Position numbers and translations under genes: made by a program. From positions 24,369,367-24,433,366 of the forward strand of contig CM055098.1 of the NCBI GenBank assembly GCA_029204225.1: 64,000 bases of DNA. The letters run 5' to 3'. The DNA comes from Diphasiastrum complanatum (Eukaryota > Streptophyta > Lycopodiopsida > Lycopodiales > Lycopodiaceae). Below are positions 45,178 to 59,625 of this stretch, in pieces. Each line of letters opens with the position of its first letter. Position 1 is the first letter of the stretch. The notes beneath the pieces were generated by a model that ran no database searches, was not told where the DNA came from, and saw only the letters and a program-made list of their open reading frames with translations.

Positions 45178-45970
45178 CTCCCCCTTAATCTAAATCCATG
45201 AATGCCTTGACCTTTAAACTTAGTTCTACACAAAACTTCCTATGTGCATCCAAGCTTAATGCTTTAGTAAAAATATCTGCTGTCATATGTTGCGTTCAAC
45301 AGTACTGCAATCTGACCTCTTTGTTGAGAACTTTGCTTCTGACATAATGATACTTAAGCTCAATGTGCTTAGCTCTAGAATGAAATCAAGGGTTGGCTGA
45401 CAAGGCAATGGCACTTTGATTATCACAAAATAATAATGTCAGAGCATATTGACTCAGATTGATATCTGATAGTAAGTTTCTCAACCAAATTGCTTCCTTA
45501 GTAGCTTATGAGGCTTCGATATACTTTGATTTTGTAGAAGATAGAGCTATCGAAGATTGCTTGCGACTGTTCTAGGAAATTTGACCATTGCTGAGAGAAT
45601 GTAAATCCAAAAGTAGATTTATGAGTGTCTATATCTCCTGCCCAACTTGCATCTATGTAACCACTGAGTAAATTGCGTTTGTTGTTGTCAATTGCTCCAT
45701 AACAAATGCAAAAGTCCATAGTAGCTCGAAGATATCTCATGACACTGATGAGAGCCTTCCAATGTGTTATACCAGGGTTGGTCATATACTGAATTAGGGA
45801 GCTGATTGCAAAAGCTATGTCTAGCCTGGTACAAATCATTGCGTACATAAGAGATCATATTATCGAATGATAAGGATACTTGCACATCTGCTCCTTTTCT
45901 TCGATTGTTCGGGGACACTAGTCCTTTGACAATTTGAGACTTGGTTCCATTGGTGAGAAAGCTTACTTGC
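45178..45970 (-). pseudogene. Copia G RNase H region
   Basis: After the purine tract complement (CTCCCCCTTAATC), the minus strand carries RNase H/connection motifs: YAMICTRLDIAFAIS, DASWAGDIDTHKSTFGF and decayed SSTEAEY-like sequence. Several stops. Confidence 0.8.
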
Positions 45971-47112
45971 AATTAACCAGATTATATCTGACTAACATAT
46001 TGTAGATGTATCTCTGTTGAGTAATGTAGATCAACTTTTGATTTTTGTCTCTGTAAATTTGGATACCAAGGCAAAAATGAGCTTCGTGCAGGTCGGTCAT
46101 GTCAAATTCAGAGGATAGCATTGTCTTAGCTTCTTTTATTAAATCGATACTGCTGTCAAAGAGTAATGCATCGTCCACGTACAAAGGTGATAATGATAGA
46201 ATACTGTTGCACTGTCTTGAAGTAAACATACGAATTTGAAGAGCTTGGTGTATAGCTATGATCAATAAGGAAAGTATTGATCCTTTGAAACCATGCCCGA
46301 GCAGATTGCTTCAAGCCATAAAGTGCCTTATGGAGGTTGCACACATGATTGTGTTTACCCTTGATAATATAACTTTCGGGTTGCACCATGTAAATGTCTT
46401 CTTCGATAACTCCATTGAGATATGCTGTATGCACATCCATATGATGTATTTCCAAATCTGCTACAACAACAAATGATAATAAAAGTCGCATGGAAGAATG
46501 CTTGAGTACTGGACTAAAGGTCTCAGTGTAATCGACGTTGTATACCCGAGAAAATCCTCTGGTGACAAGACGAGCTTTCCTTCTCTCGATGCTTCCATTT
46601 GCTTTGTACTTGACTTTGAAAATCCATTTGCAATCAACGCTAGCAGGTAATTCGACAATCGTCCATGTCTGGTTCTTGATAAGAGATGAATACTCTTTAT
46701 CCATAGCTTCTTTCCAGAGATTGGAATCGGGCTGACTGAGTGCCTCTTTGACAATAGTTAGCTCTTGAACAAGATAAGCTACAGACTTGTCAATATACCT
46801 GATAGGTGGTCTGCTAGTTCTTGATGATCTTCTGGGGATTAGAGGAGGTTGATCACTTTCATCATGCTGTAGTTGCTGAACTGCAACATCGTCATCTTCA
46901 GATTCATCATTGATATGTTGGTCATCGAAAGTAGATGACCTTGGACCTTCGATAGGAATAGTCGACTGAGGAACTTGGAAGTTCAATGTGTCGGATGAAA
47001 TTGAAGAGTCAACTATATGGGCTTTGCCTTCTCCCTTGAAGTCGATAAACTGATCTTTGATGAAGATGACATCCCGACTAACAAATATCTTCGACTTGAT
47101 AGGATCAAACAA
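45963..47112 (-). pseudogene. Copia G reverse transcriptase with upstream linker
   Basis: One long frame (46156-47112) holds the post-integrase linker (KIFVSRDVIF, DDVAVQQLQHD, PRRSSRTSRPP) and RT motifs VDCKWIFKVKYKANGS, VTRGFSRVYNVDYTETFSPV and HHMDVHTAYLNGVIEEDIYM, and KALYGLKQSARAWF. The catalytic LYVDDALLF (near 46175) lies in the next frame, so a single frameshift at about 46190-46210 separates it from the upstream RT. Confidence 0.87.
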
Positions 47113-48330
47113 CTTATAGGCTTGATCTGAAGTAGTGTAACCGATGAAAATACATTTGATGTTCTGGAAGTCGAGCTTCTTCCTGAGATCATGGGGAATC
47201 TGTGCATAAGCAGTACATCCAAAAACTCGTAAGTTTGTTCAAGAAGGTTTGGTACCTGTCCAAACTTTGAATGGTGTTTTGTTTGAGAGACCTTTAGTAG
47301 GACATCTATTCTGAATATAGGTTGCTGTTGAAATAGCTTCAGCCTAGAAGGACTTTGGAAGTGTCGCTTGTGATAACATGCACTTTGCCGATTCGACTAA
47401 GGTTCTATTCTTTCTCTCAACAAGACCATTTGACTGAGGCAAAAAGGAGGTAATGTATTGTTGCTCAATGCCGTTGTTAAGGCAGTACTCCTTAATTTCG
47501 ATGGAGATGTATTCTCCCCCATTATCGGATCTCAGTGCTTTGATTTGTTTACTAGTCTGATTGTCTGCATGCTCTTTGAATTTTTTGAACTTGATGAAAG
47601 TTTCTGACTTCTATTTAATGAAGTAAACAACTGTTCTTTTGGAAAATTCATCAATAAAGGTAATGAAATAATTTGCATCTAGTAATGAAGGAGTTTGTAT
47701 AGGTCCACATATATCTGTATGAACAACATCTAACAGACCTTAAAATGCATGTCTATAACTCGATCTAAAAGGAATCCTAGTCTACTTTCCAAAGATGCAG
47801 CTATGGCAGACAGGGAGATCAACTTTACCAGAAGGATAGTCGAGATCAAGTACTAGGGATTGTCTGGACATGTTTGAAACAGATGCATAATTCAAGTGTC
47901 CTAAGCGATGATGCCATAATAATGCTTTATTGACAAGAATAGAGGTTTTCAAAGCTTGACTAGAATCATAATAACAATGTGCCAATCTATATAAGTATCC
48001 ATGCCTCTTGCCGAGTGCAAGGATCTTATTACTTCTATCGATAATTCTGCATTGGTCAGATTCAAACTCCACTCTATGGCCTAAATCTGTGATTCTACTT
48101 ACTGATAACAAATTTGTAGATAGTTTAGGAACATATAAAACTTTTGACAGTAGTTTGAATTGAACATGCTGGAACCTTAATCTTACAGTACCTTCACCTT
48201 TGATAGTGTGAGTGCTATCATCACCAAGATGAACATACTTCTTTGTATGTAAGGCGTATATGATTGAAAAATCTCGCGATGATTGGTCATATGTTGAGTA
48301 GCTCCGGAATCTAGAAACTACAAATCATTC
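47113..48330 (-). pseudogene. Copia G protease and integrase
   Basis: The protease site reads FLDSGATQHM with the preceding Trp codon changed to a stop (about 48320). GAG-pre-integrase (47782-48111) follows, with HHRLGHLNYASV and CHSCIFGK. The integrase core is broken into several frames between 47220 and 47760 (DICGPIQT, IDEFSKR, NGLVERKNRT region). Confidence 0.8.
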
Positions 48331-48397
48331 AAATTCGCATATTTGTCTTTGACCATAAAAGCGCCTTCGTCCATTTCGACTTCAAGAGATGCTGTAA

Positions 48398-49197
48398 CTA
48401 TATTTGCTTGGCTGCACTCTTCACTTTGAGAATTTGACAATCTTGGATCTCATGGTTATTGCATTTGCAATACCTGTAAAACATCTTCTTCTTCGATGAA
48501 TGTGGATTCGATGATTGTTCTTGACCTTGAGTCTGTTTATGATTCGATGTAGACTGCTTGGAGCTTTTTTGCTTCTGTCGTTTCGAGCCCTTGTTGACAT
48601 ATAGAGCGTGAGACGAAGAGGTAGACGAAGTGTCTTGACTTCTTCGATTATCTTCTTGCAACAACATAGTAATAATTCTGGTAAGAGTTAAATCTGAGTG
48701 TGTCGTGATGATCATCAGCCAGTTCTCATATGTAGAGGGTAGGCTTGAAAGTAATGTCATAATTGCGTCTATGACTGATCCGTCGACAGTGGCCATCTGT
48801 TGCAAGAGATTCTTAGACTAGTTAATATGATTCTGAAGAGAATCATTATTTGACATCTTGAGTGTGAAGAATTTTCTTCAAAGATGGAACTTAGTAGTTA
48901 TGTCTCTCACATCATATAGTGAGCCCAAAATTCCCAAACTTCTTTTGATTTGTTGGCTTTAGCTACATGGCCAATCTGAGTATCTGATATATTGAGGATG
49001 ATAAGCACGAAAGCTTTACCATCCTTTGACTTCCATTTTGAGTCATCTGTGTTGTCTTCAGGCTTCACTTCGATACCTGTAACAACATCCCACAACTTGT
49101 TGGCGATTAGCAAGGTCTTCATCTTAAATTTCCATACATGATAATTGGATCCATTCAGCTTGTCTGTGATAAGACTGACTTTACTTTGAGAATCCAT
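48398..49197 (-). pseudogene. Copia G gag
   Basis: It starts at the ATG at 49197 (MDSQSKVSLITDKLNGSNYH) and shares SKWKSKDGKAFVLIILNISD with D and F. A frameshift at about 48907 and a stop near 48820 interrupt it. The distal part (48398-48805) has LTRIITMLLQEDN and a CCHC knuckle YRYCKCNNHEIQDC. Confidence 0.83.
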
Positions 49198-49373
49198 CTG
49201 AAACTTTAGACTGTCGAGGATTCAATTGTCATTAAGAGAAAGATACAGTGCTGTGGAAATCAATTCTTCGATACTGAAACAAATTGATTCAAACTGAAGA
49301 ATAATTTGATATCACGAAAGATACCAAGCGTAAGAGCTTACACTTTGATAGTATTAGGCCTTGAAGAATCAAT

Positions 49374-49385
49374 GCTCTGATACCA
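49374..49385 (-). promoter_or_regulatory. Primer-binding site of copia G
   Basis: TGGTATCAGAGC on the minus strand, abutting the LTR. Confidence 0.9.
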
Positions 49386-50301
49386 TGTTGGAAAGAGGTG
49401 TATGAAAGATAGGTCGAACTCAAAAAGACAAGAATTAGAATGACAAGAAAGAAAAGTTATCATGCACACCGGAATAATCTATCTTCCTCTTTCTTTATGC
49501 ATGACTATGCCTATCAATTTTGAACAAAACAATAGTGATAGAAATCATGTTGATTTTATAGTAACTAACTTTGAAATCATTAGTACTATAGTGATTACGT
49601 AGCCAAACATTAAGCATCAAAACATCAGACAAATAATTTGTCGTGAAACATTAGACAAAAATTAGTCGCGAAGAACTATAGAAACGCATACGTTTTGAGA
49701 CGAACCTGAGCGCAATAAGAAGATGCTATTGATTCAGTATGGAAGTGAAACATATGTAAACGAGTACAACAAGTTGCGGATAGAAGCCACGTATTCTAAG
49801 CTATCTCTGAGTGGCTAAAATGTAAGTCCGATTTAGGCGCTACTACTGATAAGCAGTAAGCACAATAACAATCTCTAATCAGCTCTAAAGAACTGATCTA
49901 GAATGCTCAAGAGTGTACAAGCTCGCAGGCTTGAGAGAGAGAGAGAGAGCTAACTATTCGATACTTGATCCTCTTCTTAATCATCTTCTTGATCGTAAGA
50001 TTGATCATCAGATGTTGAAATATGAATAGCTATTTATACTAAGCAATTAGGTCATCGGTTGTGATGTGCTGGCATCCATCCAATTAGGACTTCTCAGAAA
50101 CTAATTGATGATGGATTAATGCAAGTCGGTGGCTTTGGTCGTAAACAGTCTGTTTGTAGATATGAATGTAAACTATCACTATGAGCCGTTTCGAGTAGTT
50201 ATGCAAACTGTGTAAAAACATGAAGAAAACTGCAGGTCTAGATAAAAGTTGGATGAAGATTAAAATGTCGATTAGTTGATTAGTGAGAGTATTATCCAAC
50301 A
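49386..50301 (-). repeat. 5' LTR of copia G
   Basis: 916 bp, from TGTTGGAAAGAGG to AGTATTATCCAACA in plus-strand view. It contains the intact target context CATTAGTACTATAGTGATTACG that is split in the other LTR. A TATA region (minus strand) lies near 50030. Confidence 0.9.
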
Positions 50302-52859
50302 CTTTAGTACTCGAGTTTATTGGTTACGCCTCGTTATTTTGAACTAGACTAGAAATGTAATTAATAACCTTGTGAGGACCTAGTTACACATATTGTGACA
50401 TGTGGAGCTATTGCATGGGTTAGCATGACTATTGGCATGGTGTAGGTATCAGTAGTAATGAACTATATGTATGGGAATGTTGTATGCTTACATGGACACA
50501 TGCACATGTAAGATACTTCCTCTTGGTGAAACTCGCCCTACTCCCATTCTCATTGTCATGAGTTTTCATTGCTAGATTACTCTCTCTACACTTGCATCCT
50601 ATTCCCTAGCACGAGGGAGATGCTGTTGGAGATTGATCAGTAGCATCTGCATGGTTGGGTGGTTTGGCTCCACAGTCATTCCTTTGTGTGTGTGTGTGCC
50701 TTGTAAGCAGGATCTTGGAGGTGCTTACATTGGCATCAGAGCAAGGCTTACGAAGATCAAAGGGATTGGAGCTATGAAGCTTTTCGTCGACACTTTTGTG
50801 GTGAAAAAGCTTCCAACTGGGTGTTCTATCAGTACTTCCACTTTCATGTTGTCAGGATCCATCAGATGTTGGCTTTCTCCATAGTAATTATAGGTGATTG
50901 TCAATTTTAGCCAGTTTATGACGACTTTTCAGAGTTTTGCTTGTATTTCTCATAACTTATGGTAGATCTAAATTTCCAGCAAGTGTGTTTTTAGTTTGGG
51001 AGTCATTAAATGTTGATTTAATGATTACATGCCGGAAATTTGCAAGATTTACGGTTCTAGGCTATGTTCTAGTCCAAAAATTGCTTGTTTTTGTGAATAT
51101 TTGACTAGAAATGGGTAGTAAGAGCTATAATCTAGCAAAATCAAAACTTTTAGTGCTTCATGTAACCAAATTACTATAGAACAGGCCTGATTGCACTTGT
51201 ATGTGGATTATATCCACAAGAACTTGTCAAAAAAGTTGAAAATTGGTCAACAAACATGGTGCGCCCTCCTCCTTGGAAAAGTGCACCCTCCTACTATTTT
51301 TTTGGTCCAATACAGCTCACATGTGTGAGGTCCAGGTGGCAGGGTGATGTAGAAATCATTTTGCTGACCCACTCTCCCTCTGTATTGTGCTTTACAACGA
51401 CCAATTTGGTGTCATGTAGCAAAAGTTATGGTTGTCGGAAGTTTTGGTAGTTTTTAGAGTAAAAGTTGCAAAATTTTCGAATTATTCTAATGCATGTCTA
51501 TTTTTCTTCCATACTTTAGTGCATTGTACTTGTGGAAATGGGTTGCATGGTGATTCTGATAGTGTTTTGACATGCATGGTTGATCTACAGTAGTTTTGAC
51601 TGGTTACATACATGTATTTTGATGATTCTGTCATAGACCAGCGTGAATGGCTAGTGGATTCTAAGTTACATAAAAAATTTAGTAATGACGTTGTGTGACT
51701 GATGTAGTGTGCTTTGCATGCCAGTCTGACATTGGTTTACTGACATTAGGAATCGAACAATATTTCAATTTTTGATTGTCTTTTCGTCAGAATTTTTGAA
51801 TTACGTAAAGTTTGTTAAAAATCGAGTTTTAAAAAAAATTTGAAGTTTCAATTTTTTTTCGTTACCTATGAAATGAATTGGCTATACTGAGTTTTATCTA
51901 TCAGATTTAGTCATAGTGTTTTCACTAAAGCTAAATTATTTTTTGGTTATAGATAGTTTAAGATTGATTGAAGGAACCACAAATATCGTTGTACTCTGCT
52001 AAATGAAATTCGTCGACAATTTATATTATAGGACATTTTAACTTTTGGAGTAGGGTACTCCCAGATAGAAAGTTAAACTAATATTTTTTTTCTCTTTTAT
52101 GTTGAATTTCAAATCTGGTTAAAATTTAAAAGTGGTTACTTGTTTGATCCATTTCTAAATGCCACTGATCATTAGAAGTGAATGTTTGTGCAATATACTG
52201 ATCAAAATTGAATTTAAAACCGTCAAACAATATGAAATGGCCAAACATAATGACTGGTGATTGAACTCTTTATCCAGGCAATGAAATTTTGTTGGATACA
52301 TATTAAGAGTTGTTGAAATCCTATTGGTAGGATTTCCATTCATGTAATTTCATATTCTAAGTTTTTGATAGTTTTTTAACATTGACGGAGTAATGCCAAA
52401 CTAGTCAATAAAAAAAAGGTCCAAATTTTTATTGGAAAAATTGTAAGTGATAAGAACTGATCAAAGGTGCAAAACTGATTTCATTACATGTTTGAATCCT
52501 ATGGTGAATAGTATGCAAAAGGTCAGACTAGTACTGTTATGCATACTTGTGGATGATTTTAGTGTAGTAATTGTGATTCAACCCAGGTGTAGGATAGAAA
52601 TGAAAAAATTTCAAACTTTTTCCTACAATAACTCACTTTTACATTTACTAATTTCTTTACATCTTTTTAGTATTTTAGTTGAAACAGATTTTCAGGGGAC
52701 TGAAAATCCTAGGGGGGGGGGGGGGAGTGTGGACATCATAGATAGTAAGTGTGCTCTGGAAATGTATTTTGCAATTAGGATTTTGGAAGTCCCTGGAAAT
52801 AATCGCTTAATACTAGATCTTATTTTCCTAAAGGGAATTCATTTGGTTGAATTCATAAC
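50302..52859. other. Unassigned non-coding DNA
   Basis: AT-rich. The open frames at 50633 and 52447 have no recognisable domains and no supporting context. It includes a G run at 52715-52724. Nothing else seen. Confidence 0.55.
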
Positions 52860-53290
52860 AGATATCTTTGTAACCTTGAAACTTGGTTACAAAAGATATT
52901 GCCATCGTGAATACTTTGGATACAGATTGCACATTCTCTGAATATTGACCATGAACATAGCTCTAAATATTGGTAATGACTACTCTATGTATTGATCATG
53001 AATACTACAAATAGGAATGGTGAATTTTTTGACATTGTTCGTGAACACCAAGAAATACCCAATGTGAATACTTTGAATACCTACCCCATCGATGCACACA
53101 TTTCAACAAAGTTAAATCATCAACATAAGAAACTAGAATGCCAATTGCTATGACATAAGTCCAATATTCGCTAATATGAAGTTTTTGATACATTATCAAC
53201 AAATTATATACCATTGTATAGCTAAGAGCCAAGACCTTTGTGGTATATCACAACATCTTTGCGTGACTTTGAACCCGTGGCATGCTGTGC
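52860..53290. repeat. Decayed repeat related to 34376-34990
   Basis: It shares GATCATGAATACT-like phrases and the segment around GACCTTTGTGGTATA with the 34.4-kb block in the same order. Confidence 0.45.
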
Positions 53291-53890
53291 CATTTGCCGG
53301 CTCTTGATTATGACATCACTAGACTAAAAGTCTAATTTGCCTAAAGTATGTAAAAAATTGATGCAAGCTAACAAAAAAGCTCTAAATGGCTTAGCTTTTG
53401 GATGATATAGAATCAAAATATGCTTGCCATAAAAAAATGGGAGAAGACTCAATGGATGTAAGAGGCATTAAGTCTTGAGGTAGCAAGCTACATCTTTTGG
53501 AGTTTAGTGAATGTCCTTAATGTCTATGTCATGGACCTAGCAATTGGTCTCTCCTTGATTTCATGAGGAAGTGATTCTTGACAGCTGATTCATGACTATG
53601 CATGGCAAAGGAACTTTCATTTGTGGTGCACCTAGAAGTGGGGTGTGGCATGGCATGTGTGATGGAGCGTGTAATGTGCAGTGCAATTTGGCACATCATT
53701 GGAACACTTGGAATAGTTGGAGTACTGGTCTAGAAAGGACACCAAGAAAAAAATTACGAAACCTCATTTTGGACCAAAAAATAGAGGAGATAGCTAGAAA
53801 ATATTCAGGGTTGGAAGCACCTGGCCATCGTTTGACGATAATGGCAAGATCCTAAGATGGCCCATTGGACCCACTAAAACTGGGATTGTA
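53291..53890. other. Upstream region of the extensin, no gene supported
   Basis: One 87-codon open frame (53592-53855) is Cys/Trp-containing but matches nothing I recognise and has no splice or repeat context. Probably chance. Confidence 0.45.
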
Positions 53891-53895
53891 CTTTG

Positions 53896-53903
53896 TATAA
53901 ATA
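53896..53903 (+). promoter_or_regulatory. Candidate TATA box of the extensin gene
   Basis: TATAAATA is followed about 30 bp downstream by a likely transcription start region. A good donor (CAG|GTATTC at 54001) and an acceptor (CTGCAG at 54635) would give a 635-bp 5' UTR intron ending 23 bases before the ATG. This arrangement is inference. Confidence 0.4.
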
Positions 53904-54658
53904 CCCACAACTCAATGCTTGCTTCATTCAAAGTTTCCTCATCTTCACTGTGCAAACAGATGATACATCTCTGGCATCTGCAAAATCAGGCAACAATCAG
54001 GTATTCTTTTCTCACATTTATTCACATTCTTAGTTGGAACTAGCTGTGTTAATTTGATTGATGATTCATGTGCTTCCGCTTTTGGCTGATCATGCCGATC
54101 AGCACCGAAGAAGATGGCAGATGCAACAACGTCTAACAGTTCGTGTTGTGTATTTGAAAATGCAGATATTAATTCGAGGTTGGAACAAAGTAGCTGAAGC
54201 CTGAAAGCCTTGCTATTCGAAGTAATATCAATTGTTTCCTGTACTTCTGCTGGAAAGATCTTGACGTTGAAGTTGTGGAGCAAGCTGCAGGTGCATAGTT
54301 TCATCATTTGCAGTATTTTGGGTGACTACGATGATTAAGTAGTTTCTTGGTCTTCTACTAATTTGAAGTCCGTCCCAATCGGCAATATTTATGTTGATAT
54401 TCCACTATAGCGAGGGCTTAGGGAGTGCACTGTGGTATTTTATATTGATCTAGCAGAAGATTATAGTTGGTTGAATCTAATCACTAACTTGCTCCCTTAT
54501 CATGGACGATTCAGGTTTTACCAAGGGAACTGTAACCTGCAGCTAACAATCAGCGATTAGTTATACATCAGAGGAACTACTACTAACTGTGATCGCCGGA
54601 TCGGAATCAGGATCCACCTTGCAACGGCACTGCAGGTGTAGACGTTGTGACAGAGATT

Positions 54659-55880
54659 ATGGGGAAAATATTGAAGCGGATTGATAAACTCAATAACGCA
54701 ATGATTGCGGCAATTCTGAGTCTGCTGATCATTGTCTGCCAAGGAGAAGATCAAGCACGTGAGCGAATCTTGTGGTATAACTCGACCACGCCATCGCCAC
54801 CACCACCATATTCTGATAAATCTCCCCCACCACCACCCCCGTACACCTACAAATCTCCACCACCACCATCTCAACATACTCCAAATTCAGCTCCATCCCC
54901 TTCTCCCTACCACAACCATTCTCCACCTCCACCACCACCATCTCAACATACTCCAACTCCAACTCCAACTCCATCCCCTCCCTACCACTACCATTCTCCT
55001 CCTCCTCCATCACCACCAACACCCCCCCCAAGTTACACCTACAAATCTCCACCACCACCCTCTCAACATACTCCAACTCCATCCCCTTCTCCCTACCACT
55101 ACCATTCTCCACCTCCACCACCACCACCCCCAAAATACACCTACAAATCTCCACCACCACCATCTCACCATACTCCAAGTCCAGCTCCATCCCCTCCCTA
55201 CCACCACCATACACCACCACCACCATCTCACCATACTCCATCTCCTCCCTATCATTACCACTCTCCACCACCACCATCTCACCATACTCCATCTCCTTCT
55301 CCCTATCACTACCACTCTCCACCTCCCCCATCTCCACCACCTCCCCATCCCCATCCACCTCCACCTCCCCCCCCTCCATCTCCGCCCCCACCCCATTCAC
55401 CACCACCTCCTCCTCCTCCATCTCCCCCGCCTCCCCATCCACCTCCCCCACCTCCCCCTCCATCTCCGCCCCCACCCCATCCCCCTCCCCCTCCTCCCCC
55501 TCCATCTCCTCCCCCACCCCATCCACCTCCCCCACCTCCCCCTCCATCTCCCCCTCCTCCCCATGCACCTCCGCCTCCACCTCCTCCCCATCCACCTCCG
55601 CCACCTCCCCCTCCATCCCCCCCCCCCACCACATCCACATCCGCCTCCTCCACATCCATCACCACCACCTCCTCATTCTCCATCTCCACCTCCACCCCAT
55701 CCACATCCGCCTCCTCCATCTCCACCTCCACCTCATTCCCCCTACTACTACCACTCTCCACCTCCACCTCCTCCCCCATACTACTACCAATCTCCACCTC
55801 CACCTCCCTCTCCCTACTATTACCAATCTCCACCTCCACCTCCACCTTCACCCCCACCCCCCCCATCCACACATTACTAG
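54659..55880 (+). CDS. Extensin-like hydroxyproline-rich glycoprotein, with a C-run frameshift
   Basis: It starts at ATG 54659 (the GTG upstream is not a start). A hydrophobic signal peptide (AMIAAILSLLIIVCQG, about residues 14-29) precedes an Ala/Glu/Arg-containing junction and a long array of extensin motifs: SPPPP, YTYKSPPPP, YHYHSPPPP, then pure Pro/Ser/His blocks. Tyr-x-Tyr motifs are the cross-linking sites of cell-wall extensins and SPPPP is arabinosylated after Pro hydroxylation. In the 11-C run at 55617-55627 the frame shifts. Past it, the extensin pattern (YYYHSPPPP, YYYQSPPPP) continues in the next frame and ends naturally at THY-stop (55880), about 400 residues in all. Read without the shift, the frame turns to Ser/Thr nonsense to 56164. 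A single extra C (run of 10 in the functional form) would explain this: either assembly error or true mutation. Cysteine-free wall domain, secreted. Confidence 0.8.
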
Positions 55881-56215
55881 CTATCTCCATGTCCACCTCT
55901 TCCCTCCTAGTGCTATCAATCTCCACCTTTTTCTCTTTCCCCACATCACTTGGTTCCTACTTATCATTAAATGAAGACACCATATTTTCCTTATCATTGC
56001 ACATCCCCACCACCTCCTCCACATGTGATTGCACTACCTTCTCACACACCAATCTCTATCGCCAAAGATGTACCATGCAAAGCTCCTTAGCCAGCTGTTG
56101 TCCCAACACCAACTTCACGTCATGTTTCTCTTCCTCCTTTATCCCATTCATCACCTCCACCTAAATGCCTATATCTGTTGTCTCCTTCTCATCCTTATGT
56201 TTCTCATCAGGCTTC
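55881..56215 (+). pseudogene. Decayed extensin-like sequence after the stop
   Basis: In the frame that carries the natural C-terminus, translation beyond the TAG still shows Pro-rich phrases (TSPPPPPHVIALPS, PAVVPTPTSRHVSLPPLSHSSPPPK) broken by four or more stops. The gene may once have extended about 110 codons further, or this is a decayed duplicate. Confidence 0.4.
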
Positions 56216-58415
<2,200 letters not shown>

Positions 58416-59512
58416 TTATCCTCCCCTATGGTGTTGCAAGCCCCACTGCATTATTGCTTCAGCTTTGATGCATTGTCCTTGGAAAGGCATGGATTCACGC
58501 TTGCCTACGTAAAACCAAGGACTTATTGGCTTTGTTATTGTGTGTCTCCGCAAATCTTCAAGCTTCAATAGCTTTTTAGGACGGCCCTGCATAGTTGAGA
58601 GTCTCCTAATTTTCCTTGTCAACTTTTCTTTTATCAAGATTTTTCTCATAGCTGGCCTTTTTTCCAATGGCTTCAAATGTGATGAATCTCGTCTTTGCGC
58701 CGAATGGGATAGGTCCCAGGTATGGCTTCATTCCGGGTATGAACTTGTTTCCATACCACTTCTCGATCATCTGCATGTATTGACTAGAAGTAAAGGTAGC
58801 TCGGAAATAAAGTCTCGCCATCATTGTGCATCTTCCGTTTGTAAAGGTTGGTTGAAATCCAACTTGATGGGTGGCAGGACTTTATCTCAGTAGCACTCCA
58901 ATGTCGCAAAAAAGGCTATAGATAAACAATAGTTAGCGCTTTCTTGGACTACAGTATCTGCACATCCCCTATAGGTATATCCAAAATTTAGGAGCACGTC
59001 CTGATACTTTACAAAGGTTGAGCTGGGGTGGTCAACAATCCCTGGAATATAGGCCAATTGACTTGTCGCTCGGCTGGATTTGTTTTCTCCCAAGGGTCTC
59101 TTCTTTTGATCAGCACATAGTAGGGATCAGTCCTTTTCCAGCTCAGTGCTCTTAGGTATTCTTGTAACTGCTTGTCGTTATTTAGCAGCATTACAATCCT
59201 CTAGGAGGGATGTGGTCATAGGGCGTTCACAAGGTTACTGAGCTTCGAATACTCTTCAACCATTATTTTCTTTGCCCCCCCTCGCTCTCCCTTCTTGTAG
59301 GTCTTCTGAAACTCATCAGACTCCTTGTGATCATCATAGCATCTTTTGATCTTTTCTATAGATGTCTCTGGCAGCTTTCTTGAGGGTCTTGCCAGATAGT
59401 CATCCAGTGCGTTGGCACTCTTGGTATCAGGAACTTTCGAAGTATAACCCTCGGGCTTTGATTCAGCTAAGATTTCGCTCTTACTCCTCGAAGGAGATGG
59501 AGAAAGTCCCAC
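58416..59512 (-). pseudogene. Decayed protein-coding sequence of unknown family
   Basis: Five overlapping minus-strand open segments (59512-59216, 59191-59009, 59093-58887, 58824-58606, 58676-58416) form one plausible protein interrupted by frameshifts and stops. Features: a charged Lys/Glu-rich N-terminal part (SRKLPETSIEKIKRCYDD), then KRRDPWEKTNPAERQVNWPIF and LLTTPAQPL, then TFVKYQDVLLNFGYTYRGC, then YMQMIEKWYGNKFIPGMKPY and IPFGAKTRFITFEAIGKK, then a basic tail and FQGQCIKAEAIMQWGLQHHR. No catalytic motif I recognise. It could be a mobile-element ORF or a dead host gene. It lies immediately upstream (left) of the Ty3 LTR. Confidence 0.5.
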
Positions 59513-59625
59513 ATAGGCTGCACTGTCTCATCAAGTGGATCTTGATCGAAAAAATTGAAGACAGGTGGTGAAGGAGGTGAGAATGGTTTATGAGAAGAGG
59601 GTGGTGGGTTAGTTATGAGGTTATA

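Larger units (their letters stand above)
44465..50301 (-). mobile_element. Ty1/copia retrotransposon G
   Basis: The most complete internal region in the window. On the minus strand: 5' LTR 49386-50301, primer-binding site 49374-49385, gag, protease, integrase, reverse transcriptase, RNase H, purine tract 45178-45190 and 3' LTR 44465-45177. The 3' LTR is incomplete because copia F inserted in it; its other part is now at 40935-41173. Outer flanking pentamers (complement of 41174-41178, and 50302-50306) do not match, so its own target duplication is not confirmed. Confidence 0.9.

Noticed and set aside
41174-50306. Target duplication for copia G
   Set aside because: Pentamers next to the two outer LTR ends (CTCCA after correcting for inversion, CTTTA) differ at two positions.
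50633-50884. 83-codon ORF and a 164-codon ORF at 52447-52941
   Set aside because: AT-rich setting, no domain, a G homopolymer inside the second; not supportable as genes.
54732-55880. Independent His/Leu-rich protein from the ATG at 54732
   Set aside because: Its first part is an off-frame reading of extensin repeats; only its last 84 codons are genuine, as the C-terminus after the frameshift.
54557-55944. Large Gly-, Trp- and Glu/Val-rich open frames on the minus strand over the extensin
   Set aside because: Antisense reading of SPPPP repeats; composition follows from the sense codons.
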